Below are positions 27,288 to 36,293 of a stretch of DNA of 64,000 bases, one piece after another. The stretch is from the NCBI GenBank assembly GCA_021773565.1, contig JAJFJZ010000008.1, positions 186,001-250,000 on the forward strand, read 5' to 3'. The notes under the pieces are model-generated. The model was given only the letters and a program-made list of their open reading frames with translations. It was not told where the DNA came from and made no database searches. Numbering within the stretch: position 1 is the stretch's first letter; each line of letters opens with the position of its first letter. Source of the stretch: Gammaproteobacteria bacterium (lineage in GTDB: Bacteria > Pseudomonadota > Gammaproteobacteria > Pseudomonadales > Azotimanducaceae). A program made the translations under genes and the position numbers.

Positions 27288-27986
27288 TTAGTTATGATCT
27301 TTGAAGCGGTAACCCACTCCCCTGATGGTTTCGATGTATTGTTGATCTGATCCCAGTTTCTTGCGTATTGCGCGAATGTGCACATCAATATTTCGGTCTA
27401 TCACCATGGCGTCATTACCCAGCACATGACCTAATAGCTGATCCCGGGTGAATACTCGGCCTCTGTTACTCGCAAGAAAATGCAAGAGCCGGAATTCAGT
27501 TGCAGTGAGAGTAATTTTTTCTCCATCAACGAAGGCGGTGAACTTTTTGATGTCAATATCCAGTCGATCCACAGTTATATTGGTATTACGGACTTGTGTT
27601 TGACCAGCGGCTCCTCGGCGCAAGACCGCTCTTGCTCGCGCCAATAATTCCCGGGGGCTAAACGGTTTGGTTATGTAGTCATCTGCGCCCAGCCCTAGCC
27701 CCAGCACAACATCACTTTCTTCTCCCTTGGCGGAAACCATGATTATTGGTATGTTCTCACATGATGGTTCAGCCCGTAGTCGACGGCAAATTTCCAGACC
27801 ATCAATGCCGGGTAGCATAATGTCCAATAGAACCAGATCGGGGGATGTATCCTGGATTAATCGAAGTCCCTGCTTTCCATCCATAGCTGTCGCAACGTCA
27901 AAGCCCTCGCGTTTAAGGGTGTATCTGATGACCTCGAGAATATCCGGTTCATCCTCGACTATGACTATCTGAATCGTTGACATCAT
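27288..27986 (-). CDS. phoB: Phosphate regulon response regulator PhoB
   Basis: A 232-residue OmpR-family regulator. The receiver has acidic residues EDEP, the phosphoacceptor Asp55 in LVLLDIMLPG, and the conserved lysine in YITKPFSP. The C-terminal winged helix contains TATEFRLLHFLASNRGRVFTR and the wing GVGYRFK. It activates the Pho regulon after phosphorylation by PhoR. Gene order ybaK-phoB-phoR is tight (11 bp and 1 bp gaps), so ybaK is probably in the same transcript. Confidence 0.95.
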   Translation of the reverse strand: MMSTIQIVIVEDEPDILEVIRYTLKREGFDVATAMDGKQGLRLIQDTSPDLVLLDIMLPGIDGLEICRRLRAEPSCENIPIIMVSAKGEESDVVLGLGLGADDYITKPFSPRELLARARAVLRRGAAGQTQVRNTNITVDRLDIDIKKFTAFVDGEKITLTATEFRLLHFLASNRGRVFTRDQLLGHVLGNDAMVIDRNIDVHIRAIRKKLGSDQQYIETIRGVGYRFKDHN

Positions 27987-27997
27987 CCCAGTGTACT

Positions 27998-28465
27998 TTA
28001 TTTACAAAGTTGTACGAAATTACCGCAGGTCAGAACTGCCAGATCGTCAGCTGACAATTCCAGTTCCAGGCCTCTACGTCCGGCGCTCACGTATATACTT
28101 GAAAAAGTTTTTGCCGACTCATCGATTATTGTTGGTAGTAGTTTCTTTTGTCCCAGTGGGCTAACGCCACCAAGTACGTAGCCGGTTGACCGCTCAACCG
28201 CACCGGGATCAGCCATCTGTGCACGTTTTGCGCCCAGTGCTCTGGCAAAATGCCTGGTGTTTAGCATGGCGGAGACGGGTATGAGCGCCACGGCGAGGCT
28301 ATTTCCTCCAATATCAAGAACCAGCGTCTTGAAAACCTGTTTGGTGCTTAAACCCAGCTTTTCAGCTGCTTCCAGCCCAAATGGCATTGCCGTGGAACCG
28401 TGTTCATATTCGTGCAGGCTGAAGGAAATGCCTGCCTGTTTTGCTGCGTTTACTGCTGGCGTCAT
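27998..28465 (-). CDS. ybaK: Cys-tRNA(Pro)/aminoacyl-tRNA deacylase YbaK
   Basis: A 155-residue YbaK/EbsC domain protein. The conserved lysine lies in QVFKTLVLD and the glycine-rich GYVLGGVSPLGQKK loop is the family signature. YbaK hydrolyses Cys-tRNA(Pro) formed by mistakes of prolyl-tRNA synthetase. AGGA lies 9 nt before the ATG. It is divergent from the symporter gene and upstream of phoB on the same strand. Confidence 0.93.
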   Translation of the reverse strand: MTPAVNAAKQAGISFSLHEYEHGSTAMPFGLEAAEKLGLSTKQVFKTLVLDIGGNSLAVALIPVSAMLNTRHFARALGAKRAQMADPGAVERSTGYVLGGVSPLGQKKLLPTIIDESAKTFSSIYVSAGRRGLELELSADDLAVLTCGNFVQLCK

Positions 28466-28554
28466 GGAGATTTTTCCTGGTTACCGGCAGCATATGTTAG
28501 GGTGTTTTGAGAAACTACGTAACTCAGATAACAAAAATAGACAGGATACGCCAG

Positions 28555-30276
28555 ATGGAATCCTTTCATGAGATAGCGCAGCAAATTAATTCCTTTTTGT
28601 GGCACGACTACGTACTTTATACAGTGCTCGCCAGTTGTGTTTTTTATACCGTGAGGAGTGTTTCCAGCCAGTATCGCGCGTTAACGCATGGTACAGCCGT
28701 TACGCTGGGTTATTACAATGACAAAAATGATCCGGGTGCGATCAGCCATTTTCAGGCCTTGTCCACGGCGTTGTCAGGGACTGTTGGACTGGGAAATATC
28801 GGCGGGGTTGCCATTGCCATATCCCTGGGTGGCCCGGGTGCACTTTTCTGGATGTGGGTGGTAGGTGTGTTGGGTGTAGCCATGAAAATGGTAGAGGTTA
28901 CGCTCGCAATGTTGTACCGCAATCTTGATGATCCGGAAAACCCCCATGGGGGTCCTATGTGGGTCGCTAAAAAAGCCTTCGCGGAGAAAGGCCCCAAGTG
29001 GGCAAAATTTGGGCTCTATCTGGGCGGTTTATACTGCATTTCATTGCTGATTGGATCGATAACAGGCGGGAATATGTTCCAGGCCTGGAATGTTGCAGAG
29101 GTTTCAGCTTCGTTCTTTGGAGTGCCAAGAATATTGGTGGGCGTAATTCTGGCGGTGAGTGTTGCTGCAGTACTTATTGGTGGTATCAAGAGAATTGGAC
29201 ACGTAACTGGAATTTTTGTACCCGTGATGTGTGTTATTTACATGATTGCAGGGGTGGGCGTGATTGCAATGAATATCCAACAGGTTCCGGCGCTGTTTTC
29301 GCTGATAATTGATGCTGCGTTTTCTCCCACACAAATGTCTGGTGCTTTTGTTGGAGGGAGTGTTGGAGCTGCAATGCTGTGGGGAATGAAGCGAGCCCTG
29401 TTTTCGTCTGAAATAGGCCAGGGTTCTTCCGCAATTGCGCATAGTGCAGCCAAGACTGATGAACCCGTAAGAGAAGGAATAATTGCCGGGCTTGAACCAA
29501 TCATAGACACAATCATAGTCTGCACCATAACAGGCCTGGTTATATTGTTATCAGGTGTTTGGAATCGTGCTGCGGATGCAGGCTTTGAAGCACTCCCTGT
29601 TATGGCCCAGGAAAGTGAAGGCAGCTGGCGGGTTCAATCCAGGAACTTGCAGGAACCAGACAATTTGTCTACGTGGGCAGATGGCACGGGCGTTTTTATG
29701 ATACGCAGTGTGAGCAAGGCGGATGGACGTCCTGCTGGTTATGAGCGTTGGTACGGGACCTTAAGGCGGGACCATGACGAGGTTTACCTAAAGTTAAATC
29801 CTCTTGAGCCCAATGTTGAACCCGTACTGCGCGATGCAGGAATTTACCAAATATTCGCTGGTGCAAGTTTAACAGCGCTTGCGTTTGATCAGTTTCACGA
29901 TGGCCTGGGTAAGTGGCTGGTTGTTGTTGCTGCGTGGATGTTCGCCTTATCGACAATAATTGCCTGGGGTTATTATGGGGAGCAAGCCTTTGTCTACCTG
30001 TTTGGAAATAGCAAAGTTAATGTATTTAAACTGCTGTATTGCGGCATGACCTTTGTAGCCACGTTGGGTTTCATTCGAACAGACCGGGAACTGGATACGA
30101 TTACCACAATAGGTACCGGAATCGTTCTGATTTCCGGCCTGTCTATTACGCTGCTGTTAGGCCACAAGGCAATTGCTGCATATAAGCAATATATTGCCAG
30201 GTTAAAGTCTGGTGAATTTTTGGAGCAAAAGCACGGCTTGAGTGTGGCAGAAAACGTTCAGTCAGCTAAGGACTAA
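28555..30276 (+). CDS. Alanine or glycine:cation symporter (AGCS family) with inserted loop domain
   Basis: About 573 residues; AGCS proteins usually have 440-500. The core motifs are present: SGTVGLGNIGGVAIAISLGG, the AMKMVEVTLA helix and SSEIGQGSSAIAHSAAKTDEP. Between the span ending VILLSGVWN and the next span GASLTALAF there is an extra stretch of about 85-95 residues (about 336-432) rich in charged and aromatic residues, where the family has a short extracytoplasmic loop. The start at ATG 28555 has AGGA 8 nt upstream; the frame is open from 28507. The protein should import a small neutral amino acid with Na+. Confidence 0.88.
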   Translation: MESFHEIAQQINSFLWHDYVLYTVLASCVFYTVRSVSSQYRALTHGTAVTLGYYNDKNDPGAISHFQALSTALSGTVGLGNIGGVAIAISLGGPGALFWMWVVGVLGVAMKMVEVTLAMLYRNLDDPENPHGGPMWVAKKAFAEKGPKWAKFGLYLGGLYCISLLIGSITGGNMFQAWNVAEVSASFFGVPRILVGVILAVSVAAVLIGGIKRIGHVTGIFVPVMCVIYMIAGVGVIAMNIQQVPALFSLIIDAAFSPTQMSGAFVGGSVGAAMLWGMKRALFSSEIGQGSSAIAHSAAKTDEPVREGIIAGLEPIIDTIIVCTITGLVILLSGVWNRAADAGFEALPVMAQESEGSWRVQSRNLQEPDNLSTWADGTGVFMIRSVSKADGRPAGYERWYGTLRRDHDEVYLKLNPLEPNVEPVLRDAGIYQIFAGASLTALAFDQFHDGLGKWLVVVAAWMFALSTIIAWGYYGEQAFVYLFGNSKVNVFKLLYCGMTFVATLGFIRTDRELDTITTIGTGIVLISGLSITLLLGHKAIAAYKQYIARLKSGEFLEQKHGLSVAENVQSAKD

Positions 30277-30525
30277 TGCTGGAGCGCATAGGCCGGTATG
30301 TGCGGTGAATACTGAAATCAGGCAATAGCCGGTATTCGCTAATAGTACCGAAGCGATTTCCGGCTGAAACTGGGGAATTAGATGTTGAGGTGGCCCGGAG
30401 AATATCAACGTGCCGTTTGGGGATCTACGTGACATTCCCTCTTGAAGTTTTGCCCACACAATAGCCCCTCTGGAGCGTCTCTGAGATCAGTTGATTCGGA
30501 ATTGTTGAGTATTAAGCACGTCAAC

Positions 30526-30544
30526 CATTCGATCACATCGAATG
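30526..30544. repeat. Perfect hairpin over the end of the dioxygenase gene
   Basis: A 7-bp inverted repeat with a 5-nt loop (30526-30532 with 30538-30544). It spans the stop codon of the dioxygenase gene. On the plus strand it is followed by GCTTTTC, so it might terminate plus-strand transcription from the symporter gene, 250 bp away. On the minus strand no T-run follows. The 256 bp between symporter and dioxygenase (30277-30532) holds nothing else I can support. Confidence 0.3.
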
Positions 30545-31438
30545 CTTTTCTACCTTACCATGCAGATGAATGTGTAACTGCCGGTCGTGCCGTGAGGTAG
30601 CTGATAGTCGTCCTTCTCTGACGTAGGGTTTCCATTTTGGGGGTTCACCTACAGGTTTGTCGCCCATAATAGTTACCCGCTGTATTACGCGTTCGCCAAC
30701 AAAATCGTTAAGCACAAAGTGTTGAGTACATCTGTTATCCCAAATGCAAATGGTACCTTCACTCCATCGATATCGAACTGTAAAGCGTGGGTTCTGTACC
30801 CAGCGGGTTAGATAAGACAATAAGGCATCACTTTCACCAGCACTTAACTCAACAAGTCTTCGGGTGAAATGTTCATTTACATAGAGGGCTTTTTTACCCG
30901 TTTCGGGGTGCACTCTAACTACCGGGTGGATCATAGTCTGGTCTGGTCGGTTGTGCGGGGCTGCATCGTGTAAAGCTGTCATACCCTCGCAGATTTCTTT
31001 CATAGGGTCTGAAAGTTCGTCATAAGCCTGATAGAGGCTGGTCCACATTGTGTCTCCGCCAGTCGGAGGACATTTTACCAAATGTAATATGGACATTAAT
31101 GCGGGCTCCGCCCTAAATGTCAGATCGGTGTGCCACTCATCGGCAACTCCACCGTGTGATGCTGCCAGTTCGAACATCTCTGTATGCGGGGTATAGGGAT
31201 TTTTCAGGTTTGGATGCCCCTCGATGGTTCCAAAGTGACGTCCAAATGCAACATGTGCATCTACTGTAGGGTGCTGGTCTGGTAAGAAAATAACCAGGTG
31301 TTCCAGTAACAAGGCTTTGAGTGCTGCTATGTCCGCTGCTGAGGGATTGGAGATATCTAACCCCCTAATCTCCGCGCCCAGCGCTCCGGCCAAACGGGTT
31401 ACCGACCAGCCCTCAGGAATTTGTGTACCATCTTTCAT
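30533..31438 (-). CDS. TauD/TfdA family Fe(II)/2-oxoglutarate dioxygenase
   Basis: A 301-residue enzyme of the taurine/2,4-D dioxygenase family. The iron ligands are His and Asp in EWHTDLTF (near residue 102) and a distal His in CTQHFVLND; the 2-oxoglutarate arginine is in RVIQRVTIMG. The protein would hydroxylate an organic substrate, with release of sulfite, an alcohol or similar group, but sequence alone does not say which. No sulfonate transporter lies nearby. It is divergent from the FMN reductase gene with a 155 bp interval. Confidence 0.9.
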   Translation of the reverse strand: MKDGTQIPEGWSVTRLAGALGAEIRGLDISNPSAADIAALKALLLEHLVIFLPDQHPTVDAHVAFGRHFGTIEGHPNLKNPYTPHTEMFELAASHGGVADEWHTDLTFRAEPALMSILHLVKCPPTGGDTMWTSLYQAYDELSDPMKEICEGMTALHDAAPHNRPDQTMIHPVVRVHPETGKKALYVNEHFTRRLVELSAGESDALLSYLTRWVQNPRFTVRYRWSEGTICIWDNRCTQHFVLNDFVGERVIQRVTIMGDKPVGEPPKWKPYVREGRLSATSRHDRQLHIHLHGKVEKHSM

Positions 31439-31593
31439 CTCTAACGCTCTTTAAAACCACCGTCGTTCGATAATATACATTCTAATGATGATGGGTACAT
31501 AGCCAAATAAAGCAGTGTAGAATTCGAAAATCAGAGGGTTTGTTACATTTACGTGTGGTTAATGACAAACCTTATGCAGGAGGAAAAGAAAAT

Positions 31594-32172
31594 ATGAGTG
31601 CAAAACTGTTATTTTTCGCTGGCAGCGCGCGAGAACAGTCCTACAATAAAAAATTGGCCCGCGCTGCATGCGCTATGGCAAGTGAGATGGGTGCATCCGC
31701 AACGTTTCTGGATTTGAGAGATTACCCAATGCCCATTTATGAAGGGGATTGGGAAGACAAAAATGGTTTACCAGAAGCAGCCATCCAGTTAAAACAAATA
31801 TTCATAGACCATGATGGCTTGTTTATTGCTTCACCGGAACACAACAGTGCTTTTTCCTCGTTACTAAAAAATTCGCTTGACTGGATTACACGAGCGCATC
31901 TGGTGAATGAGCCTTCTCTATCTGCGTATCAGAATAAAGTAGCAGCAATTGCCTCTGCTTCACCAGGAAGTCTGGGTGGACTTCGTGGGTTGGTATCCTT
32001 AAGAATGCTGTTAGGGAACATTGCCGTAACGGTTGTCCCCAATCAACTAGCACTTAGACAGGCTCACAAGGCATTTGATGAACATGGAAATTTGATTGAT
32101 GCAACAAACATTACTGCGTTGTCTGGTGTGGTTAGTAGATTGATTGAAAGCGCTCAACCACAAAAAAAATGA
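31594..32172 (+). CDS. NADPH-dependent FMN reductase family protein
   Basis: About 192 residues of flavodoxin-like fold. The FMN phosphate loop GSAREQSYNKKLA is at the N-terminus and SPEHNSAFSSLLKNSLDW is the second conserved flavin-binding block (PEYN type). AGGAGG at 31578-31583 precedes ATG 31594; the longer frame from 31540 runs through this ribosome binding site, so I reject it. It could act as a quinone, chromate or azo reductase, or supply reduced flavin; it stands alone on this strand. Confidence 0.88.
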   Translation: MSAKLLFFAGSAREQSYNKKLARAACAMASEMGASATFLDLRDYPMPIYEGDWEDKNGLPEAAIQLKQIFIDHDGLFIASPEHNSAFSSLLKNSLDWITRAHLVNEPSLSAYQNKVAAIASASPGSLGGLRGLVSLRMLLGNIAVTVVPNQLALRQAHKAFDEHGNLIDATNITALSGVVSRLIESAQPQKK

Positions 32173-32215
32173 AACAATTCTGGCCATTCAATATCTAGGT
32201 AATATGTCGAACCTG

Positions 32216-32992
32216 TTATGTAGGGCTCTTATTTACATGGCAAATAGCCAGATCGCTGTAACCTCGGTAACAGACATCTAGATGTTCTATCACAAAACCA
32301 GCCTCTTCTAAGGTCTCTTTGAATTCTTGAGTTGTGTGGCGCCAGAACTTACCTGTCTGGTGGCCCTTTTTACCTAACCGGTTTTGCCTAATTACCTCCG
32401 CTCCTTCTACGAAGGCCGAGACGGTTTTTTTTATGCCATGATTTCGAATTGCATTTTTGGCAACATACCATGTCCAATCCAACACATTATTTTCTCTTCC
32501 CCAGTCGATAACGAATAACTTACCACTCGGTTTTAGCCACCCTTTAACTTTCCTAAGAACCTTTGTTTGAGGTTTCATAGCATAAAGCGAATTGATTAGG
32601 ACGATTACATCAAACGTATTATCCCGAAACTCCAGATTGAGAACGGATTCGTTAAAAATTTCAATGTTGTCGATCGAATTTAGCTCATACTTTTTGCGAG
32701 CAAATGAACTCATTGCGAGATCACTATCGACGTGCGTGAAGTATGCATCTGGATATTTGTCGGCAATCGCGGTAATGAAATTGCCAGTCCCAGCGCCTAA
32801 GTCACATATGGAGGAATCTTTAGGTAGGTCCCATTTTGACATGTGTTCAAGCAAGAGTTTAATGTTTTCTTGATACGCCGGAATAAACTCACACATTAAG
32901 TCATATTTCAGTGCATAAATTGACCAATCGATGTCTTCCGAATTCAGCTCTCTGCTGCCGGTCCCATTTTTGACGCTCTCTACGGTTTCCAA
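32216..32992 (-). CDS. Class I SAM-dependent methyltransferase
   Basis: A 258-residue methyltransferase. Motif I is CDLGAGTGNFI near residue 65, an acidic motif II is in THVDSD, and NTFDVIVLINSLYAM is the motif IV region. The start is TTG at 32992 with GGGGA 7 nt upstream. The T-run of a strong hairpin ends only about five bases before that ribosome binding site, so expression may depend on readthrough or a promoter hidden in the hairpin. The upstream genes on this strand are the PilZ-acyltransferase and the cyclase, which suggests but does not prove a common role. Substrate unknown. Base composition is AT-richer than the surroundings. Confidence 0.85.
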   Translation of the reverse strand: METVESVKNGTGSRELNSEDIDWSIYALKYDLMCEFIPAYQENIKLLLEHMSKWDLPKDSSICDLGAGTGNFITAIADKYPDAYFTHVDSDLAMSSFARKKYELNSIDNIEIFNESVLNLEFRDNTFDVIVLINSLYAMKPQTKVLRKVKGWLKPSGKLFVIDWGRENNVLDWTWYVAKNAIRNHGIKKTVSAFVEGAEVIRQNRLGKKGHQTGKFWRHTTQEFKETLEEAGFVIEHLDVCYRGYSDLAICHVNKSPT

Positions 32993-33009
32993 TACTACTT
33001 CCCCGAAGT

Positions 33010-33059
33010 AAAAAAAGTGTCAACTTAATGAGTCAACTCATTGAGTTTACACATTTTTT
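33010..33059. terminator. Strong bidirectional hairpin terminator or attenuator
   Basis: A 36-bp near-palindrome (33017-33052) has 17-bp arms with two mismatched positions and a 2-base centre. It is flanked by seven A at 33010-33016 and by T6 at 33054-33059, so on either strand the stem is followed by a T-run. On the minus strand it lies 124 bp after the PilZ-acyltransferase stop and 18 bp before the methyltransferase start. It fits a factor-independent terminator acting either as the operon end or as a leader attenuator. Confidence 0.7.
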
Positions 33060-33175
33060 ATGAGAATACAAAAGTCGATATTTGGCTTGCGTTTTTTTAA
33101 AGATGAGAGAAATGTATTAGCCCTTTAGGCGGCTAGATCTAGTGCATATCAATTAGGTGATATTTATTAGTAACG

Positions 33176-34606
33176 CTAATTCGAAATTTTACGGTTAACA
33201 AAGAATTTGCTGATTGGTGCTAGTGAGCTGTATATAGACATACGAAGCTTATCAGTGCCTCGTGGAGAAAAAGATTTATAACCAGTGACGTGCTGCGCAG
33301 CCTCTTTCCACATAATATTCCAATACAGTGGATTTACATTCTTGCCGCACAAAATATCATGTATTTTTGCCATCAACACATTTTGATGAACATTTCCAAA
33401 TGTTGGATGGTTATAATGCAACTCAGTTTTATTCCAGCCTAGTTTGGTGTAGAAGGGTACTAACTCATCAGGCGAACTTATGACAACCCATTCACGACCC
33501 GATAGTGCACCTGCTGCAGCAATAAAACCAAAAAGCGTTGCTAGAAGATCATTCTTTCGAAATGATTTGTGAGTAGCAGCTCGGGATATTTCTAAAACCT
33601 GATCTTTTCGAGGAAGAGATGTCGGCCATTTCACATACTGTTCTTGCTCCAATTTGTCTTCGAGTTGATTGTAAAGCATTCTGGCTGTTGCGATTATCTG
33701 GCCTTGGTACTTGGCCACAACGATTCGAGCTCTAGAATCATATTCGTCAGCCATATCTTCTACTGTGATACCGGGCGATATGTGCCCAATTTCAGAGTTT
33801 GCGCTAAGGCGGAGTTCAAGAACTTCTCGATAATCTTCTTCGCTTTTTAGAAAGTAAAAATCCGCGCCTTTTGACATAGATTCGGGTATAAATTTTGAAT
33901 TTCTAAGATCGTCCAAAGTTGAAACATTCCCGAATTGGATTAGATATTGGCCGAGGGCGTTCTTAGAGTTTTGGGATAATTCTTGATACTCCGCACCAAC
34001 AACTAAGTAATCTTTTCCTGATTCCGATCTAATGTTGATTCGCCTAATTGTCACACTAATCGAGATATTTGAAACCAGAGGAAGACTTATCTGCAAGTCC
34101 AACGTCATTCCGATGAGAAGGAATTTATTTCTAAGGCTGCAGGCTATTTGTATTCCTGTGCTGGATATGTCGCGAATCTGAAAATAGACGAAATCGTTAA
34201 AACGGCCAGGCGTAGCGCAAATGCAGGTCGGAAGAAACTGGTTACCACAAAGCCACCTATCACTGTTACGTCGTTCACTTCCTTTTCCTTGTATCGATGG
34301 TTTATTGGAAAGCCGAACGCATAGAATCAGTTTGTCGTCCGTGTCTACTACTTCATTTACGATTAGCCCAATGTAGTGTGAACGTTGTCCCATGAGCGTT
34401 ATTTCCAGCTCAACGGGGTCACCTTTTTTAAAGTGCTGGGTTTTTGCTGTGGAGACTAGCTCTATACCCAGAGGACTCATTTTCCAAACTTGAATTTCTT
34501 CGTATTTGGGAGGCTCGTCAGATCTTTTTCTGATTCTGGCGAGAATATTGTCTTCTGAGTGAACTTCAGCAGGGAACACTCCCGAGTGAACTTCGTTAAT
34601 TTCCAT
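33176..34606 (-). CDS. PilZ domain fused to FeeM-like N-acyltransferase (GNAT fold)
   Basis: About 476 residues. Residues about 30-100 look like an extra beta domain. A PilZ domain follows with both c-di-GMP-binding motifs, RxxxR (R113-R117, in ERRNSDRW) and DxSxxG (DISSTG, 146-151). Residues about 240-430 resemble the N-acyl amino acid synthase/acyl-homoserine lactone synthase branch of the GNAT fold (LEISRAATHKSFRKND, then SPDELVPFYTKLGW). This suggests transfer of a long acyl chain to an amine acceptor, switched by c-di-GMP. ATG 34606 has AAGG 8 nt upstream and lies 10 bp after the cyclase stop. The domain architecture is what I see; substrate and control are inferred. Confidence 0.75.
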   Translation of the reverse strand: MEINEVHSGVFPAEVHSEDNILARIRKRSDEPPKYEEIQVWKMSPLGIELVSTAKTQHFKKGDPVELEITLMGQRSHYIGLIVNEVVDTDDKLILCVRLSNKPSIQGKGSERRNSDRWLCGNQFLPTCICATPGRFNDFVYFQIRDISSTGIQIACSLRNKFLLIGMTLDLQISLPLVSNISISVTIRRINIRSESGKDYLVVGAEYQELSQNSKNALGQYLIQFGNVSTLDDLRNSKFIPESMSKGADFYFLKSEEDYREVLELRLSANSEIGHISPGITVEDMADEYDSRARIVVAKYQGQIIATARMLYNQLEDKLEQEQYVKWPTSLPRKDQVLEISRAATHKSFRKNDLLATLFGFIAAAGALSGREWVVISSPDELVPFYTKLGWNKTELHYNHPTFGNVHQNVLMAKIHDILCGKNVNPLYWNIMWKEAAQHVTGYKSFSPRGTDKLRMSIYSSLAPISKFFVNRKISN

Positions 34607-34616
34607 CTCTACCGCC

Positions 34617-36161
34617 TTAAAAAGAGCTGGCAATTGGGGTTGGCTCTAACGATAAGTGAGTTTGTGGTAACAAAGTCAAAGTTCTCGTTAACAACTCGTA
34701 GTTAGCATCAGTTGGTTTCATTCGATAAATAACTGAGACATCAGGAAAATCGCGAATGGATAGTTTGTATTGTGCAAGGCTAACACGTATTAATTCAAGT
34801 CCCATGTCTAGCTTTTTCAGCTGTACCGCTGATTCTTCACTGATTAAAAGATCCCCCATTTCAAGCAGCGCAGCCAGTTTTGGGTGTTTTGTCAAGTCGT
34901 CCAGGCGACTCAAGAAGTTTACCGGGGATCCTAACGCTGTAATTTCCACGCTGCTGTCCAGGCCTCCCAGATTACCGACTATCGCTTCGCCCACAGAGAT
35001 GAGAATGTATCTATTAATTTGTTGACTAGAGAGCGTACTGTTTAAATCCTTGTTAAATCTCGAAATGTCTAAACCCGCTAGCAATGCTCTGAGTAAATTG
35101 AGGTTTGGATTGGGATCGTCAAAATAGGCAAATATCAAATCTCCTACCTTGCGAGGGATTCCGCTCTGTGCTTCTACCGCGTCGGAACATACTTTAACAT
35201 CGGGCAATACGCTTTCAGTAACGAATGATTTGAGTTCTTTCGAGCCTGAAGTGAATCCCCTTATGTCGCTAAAAAGACAGGCGACTTCTGTAACCTTAGG
35301 TTCCAATACTTCGATTGAGGCTTGAAGAACGGACATGTGGTTTTCTTTCACATGTTTTTCAAGTCTCTCCGCGATTACGCGCGGAATAAATGTTCTGATC
35401 CGATCAGCAAACTCGACATTCAGTTCGATTATTTTTTTCTGGGATTCGATGTGTTGCTGTGCCAAGAGGAAGTTTCTGATTTCCGAAATATAGGATGACC
35501 TGAATACGATTACGGAGCTAAGACTTACGACGATACCGCTACTGATATCTTGAATTGATATGTTTGATTCGATAAGTGAAGGGAGTTCGGTAGCTATCAT
35601 GCAAGATGTGACAATTGCACTCCGCAATGCAGAAGTACGTAACATTAGCGTTCCGATAATTGTAAAAATGAACACCCAGGTCCAATCAGCCGCCGGATAC
35701 CACAACAGCACTTTGGCCTGAAGATAACTCATCACCCACCAGGTAATAAGCAATGGCAGTTTGTAATATTTTTTATGTCTGAGGGGTGATAAATAGAATA
35801 TGAAACCTACAACAGTTAACGCCGCTACTGAAAATCGGAAGTTAAACCACAAATCCAGTGGTTCAAGACCCAGGGCCTTGTCAAAGAAAAAGTAGTGGGC
35901 GATATAACCGACACAAGCAATTGGGAAGAAGATCAACGCGCTTTTGCAGAAGGACGCATTGGTCTCTTCAAGCCACATACCCATGTATGGGGTATTTTCC
36001 AGAACGAGTTTTGGAAAAAGCCACTCAATGGTGTTGTCTAGTCTACTCATTAGAAGAGACAAGCTCGCTATATGCGCTTCTAATCTTGTTGTAATCGCAC
36101 ACTTCAGATCAACCTCATGTTGAACAAGATATGTAACTCTTCCTCTTCCTTGAGGATGCAT
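34617..36161 (-). CDS. Membrane-bound class III adenylate cyclase
   Basis: A 514-residue protein. Residues about 70-225 contain about six hydrophobic spans, followed by a helical linker (about 230-275) and a class III cyclase domain. Metal aspartates are D299 (CLFSDIRGFT) and D341 (KVGDLIFAYF), the adenine-specifying lysine is K338, and the late motif ITALGSPVNFLSRL has the catalytic N415 and R419. All key residues are present, so an active cAMP-forming enzyme is likely. The start is uncertain: ATG 36161 has poor spacing to AAGGA, and ATG 36050 is another choice. It is the first gene of the apparent cyclase-PilZ-acyltransferase operon. Confidence 0.85.
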   Translation of the reverse strand: MHPQGRGRVTYLVQHEVDLKCAITTRLEAHIASLSLLMSRLDNTIEWLFPKLVLENTPYMGMWLEETNASFCKSALIFFPIACVGYIAHYFFFDKALGLEPLDLWFNFRFSVAALTVVGFIFYLSPLRHKKYYKLPLLITWWVMSYLQAKVLLWYPAADWTWVFIFTIIGTLMLRTSALRSAIVTSCMIATELPSLIESNISIQDISSGIVVSLSSVIVFRSSYISEIRNFLLAQQHIESQKKIIELNVEFADRIRTFIPRVIAERLEKHVKENHMSVLQASIEVLEPKVTEVACLFSDIRGFTSGSKELKSFVTESVLPDVKVCSDAVEAQSGIPRKVGDLIFAYFDDPNPNLNLLRALLAGLDISRFNKDLNSTLSSQQINRYILISVGEAIVGNLGGLDSSVEITALGSPVNFLSRLDDLTKHPKLAALLEMGDLLISEESAVQLKKLDMGLELIRVSLAQYKLSIRDFPDVSVIYRMKPTDANYELLTRTLTLLPQTHLSLEPTPIASSF

Positions 36162-36293
36162 CCTTCGCTAGATCGAGCTACCTATTTCGGCAATTCAGGT
36201 TACATCGTGTAACTATCAGAACCGAGGGCTTATTGTCCTCAACTGGTCCCATTAAAGGTATGACGCCTGTCACATTTTCTGTGCCGTTTGTCA

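Noticed and set aside
30262-30459. A short minus-strand reading frame between symporter and dioxygenase
   Set aside because: It has no recognisable motif, starts within the intergenic region without a ribosome binding site, and overlaps the end of the symporter gene.
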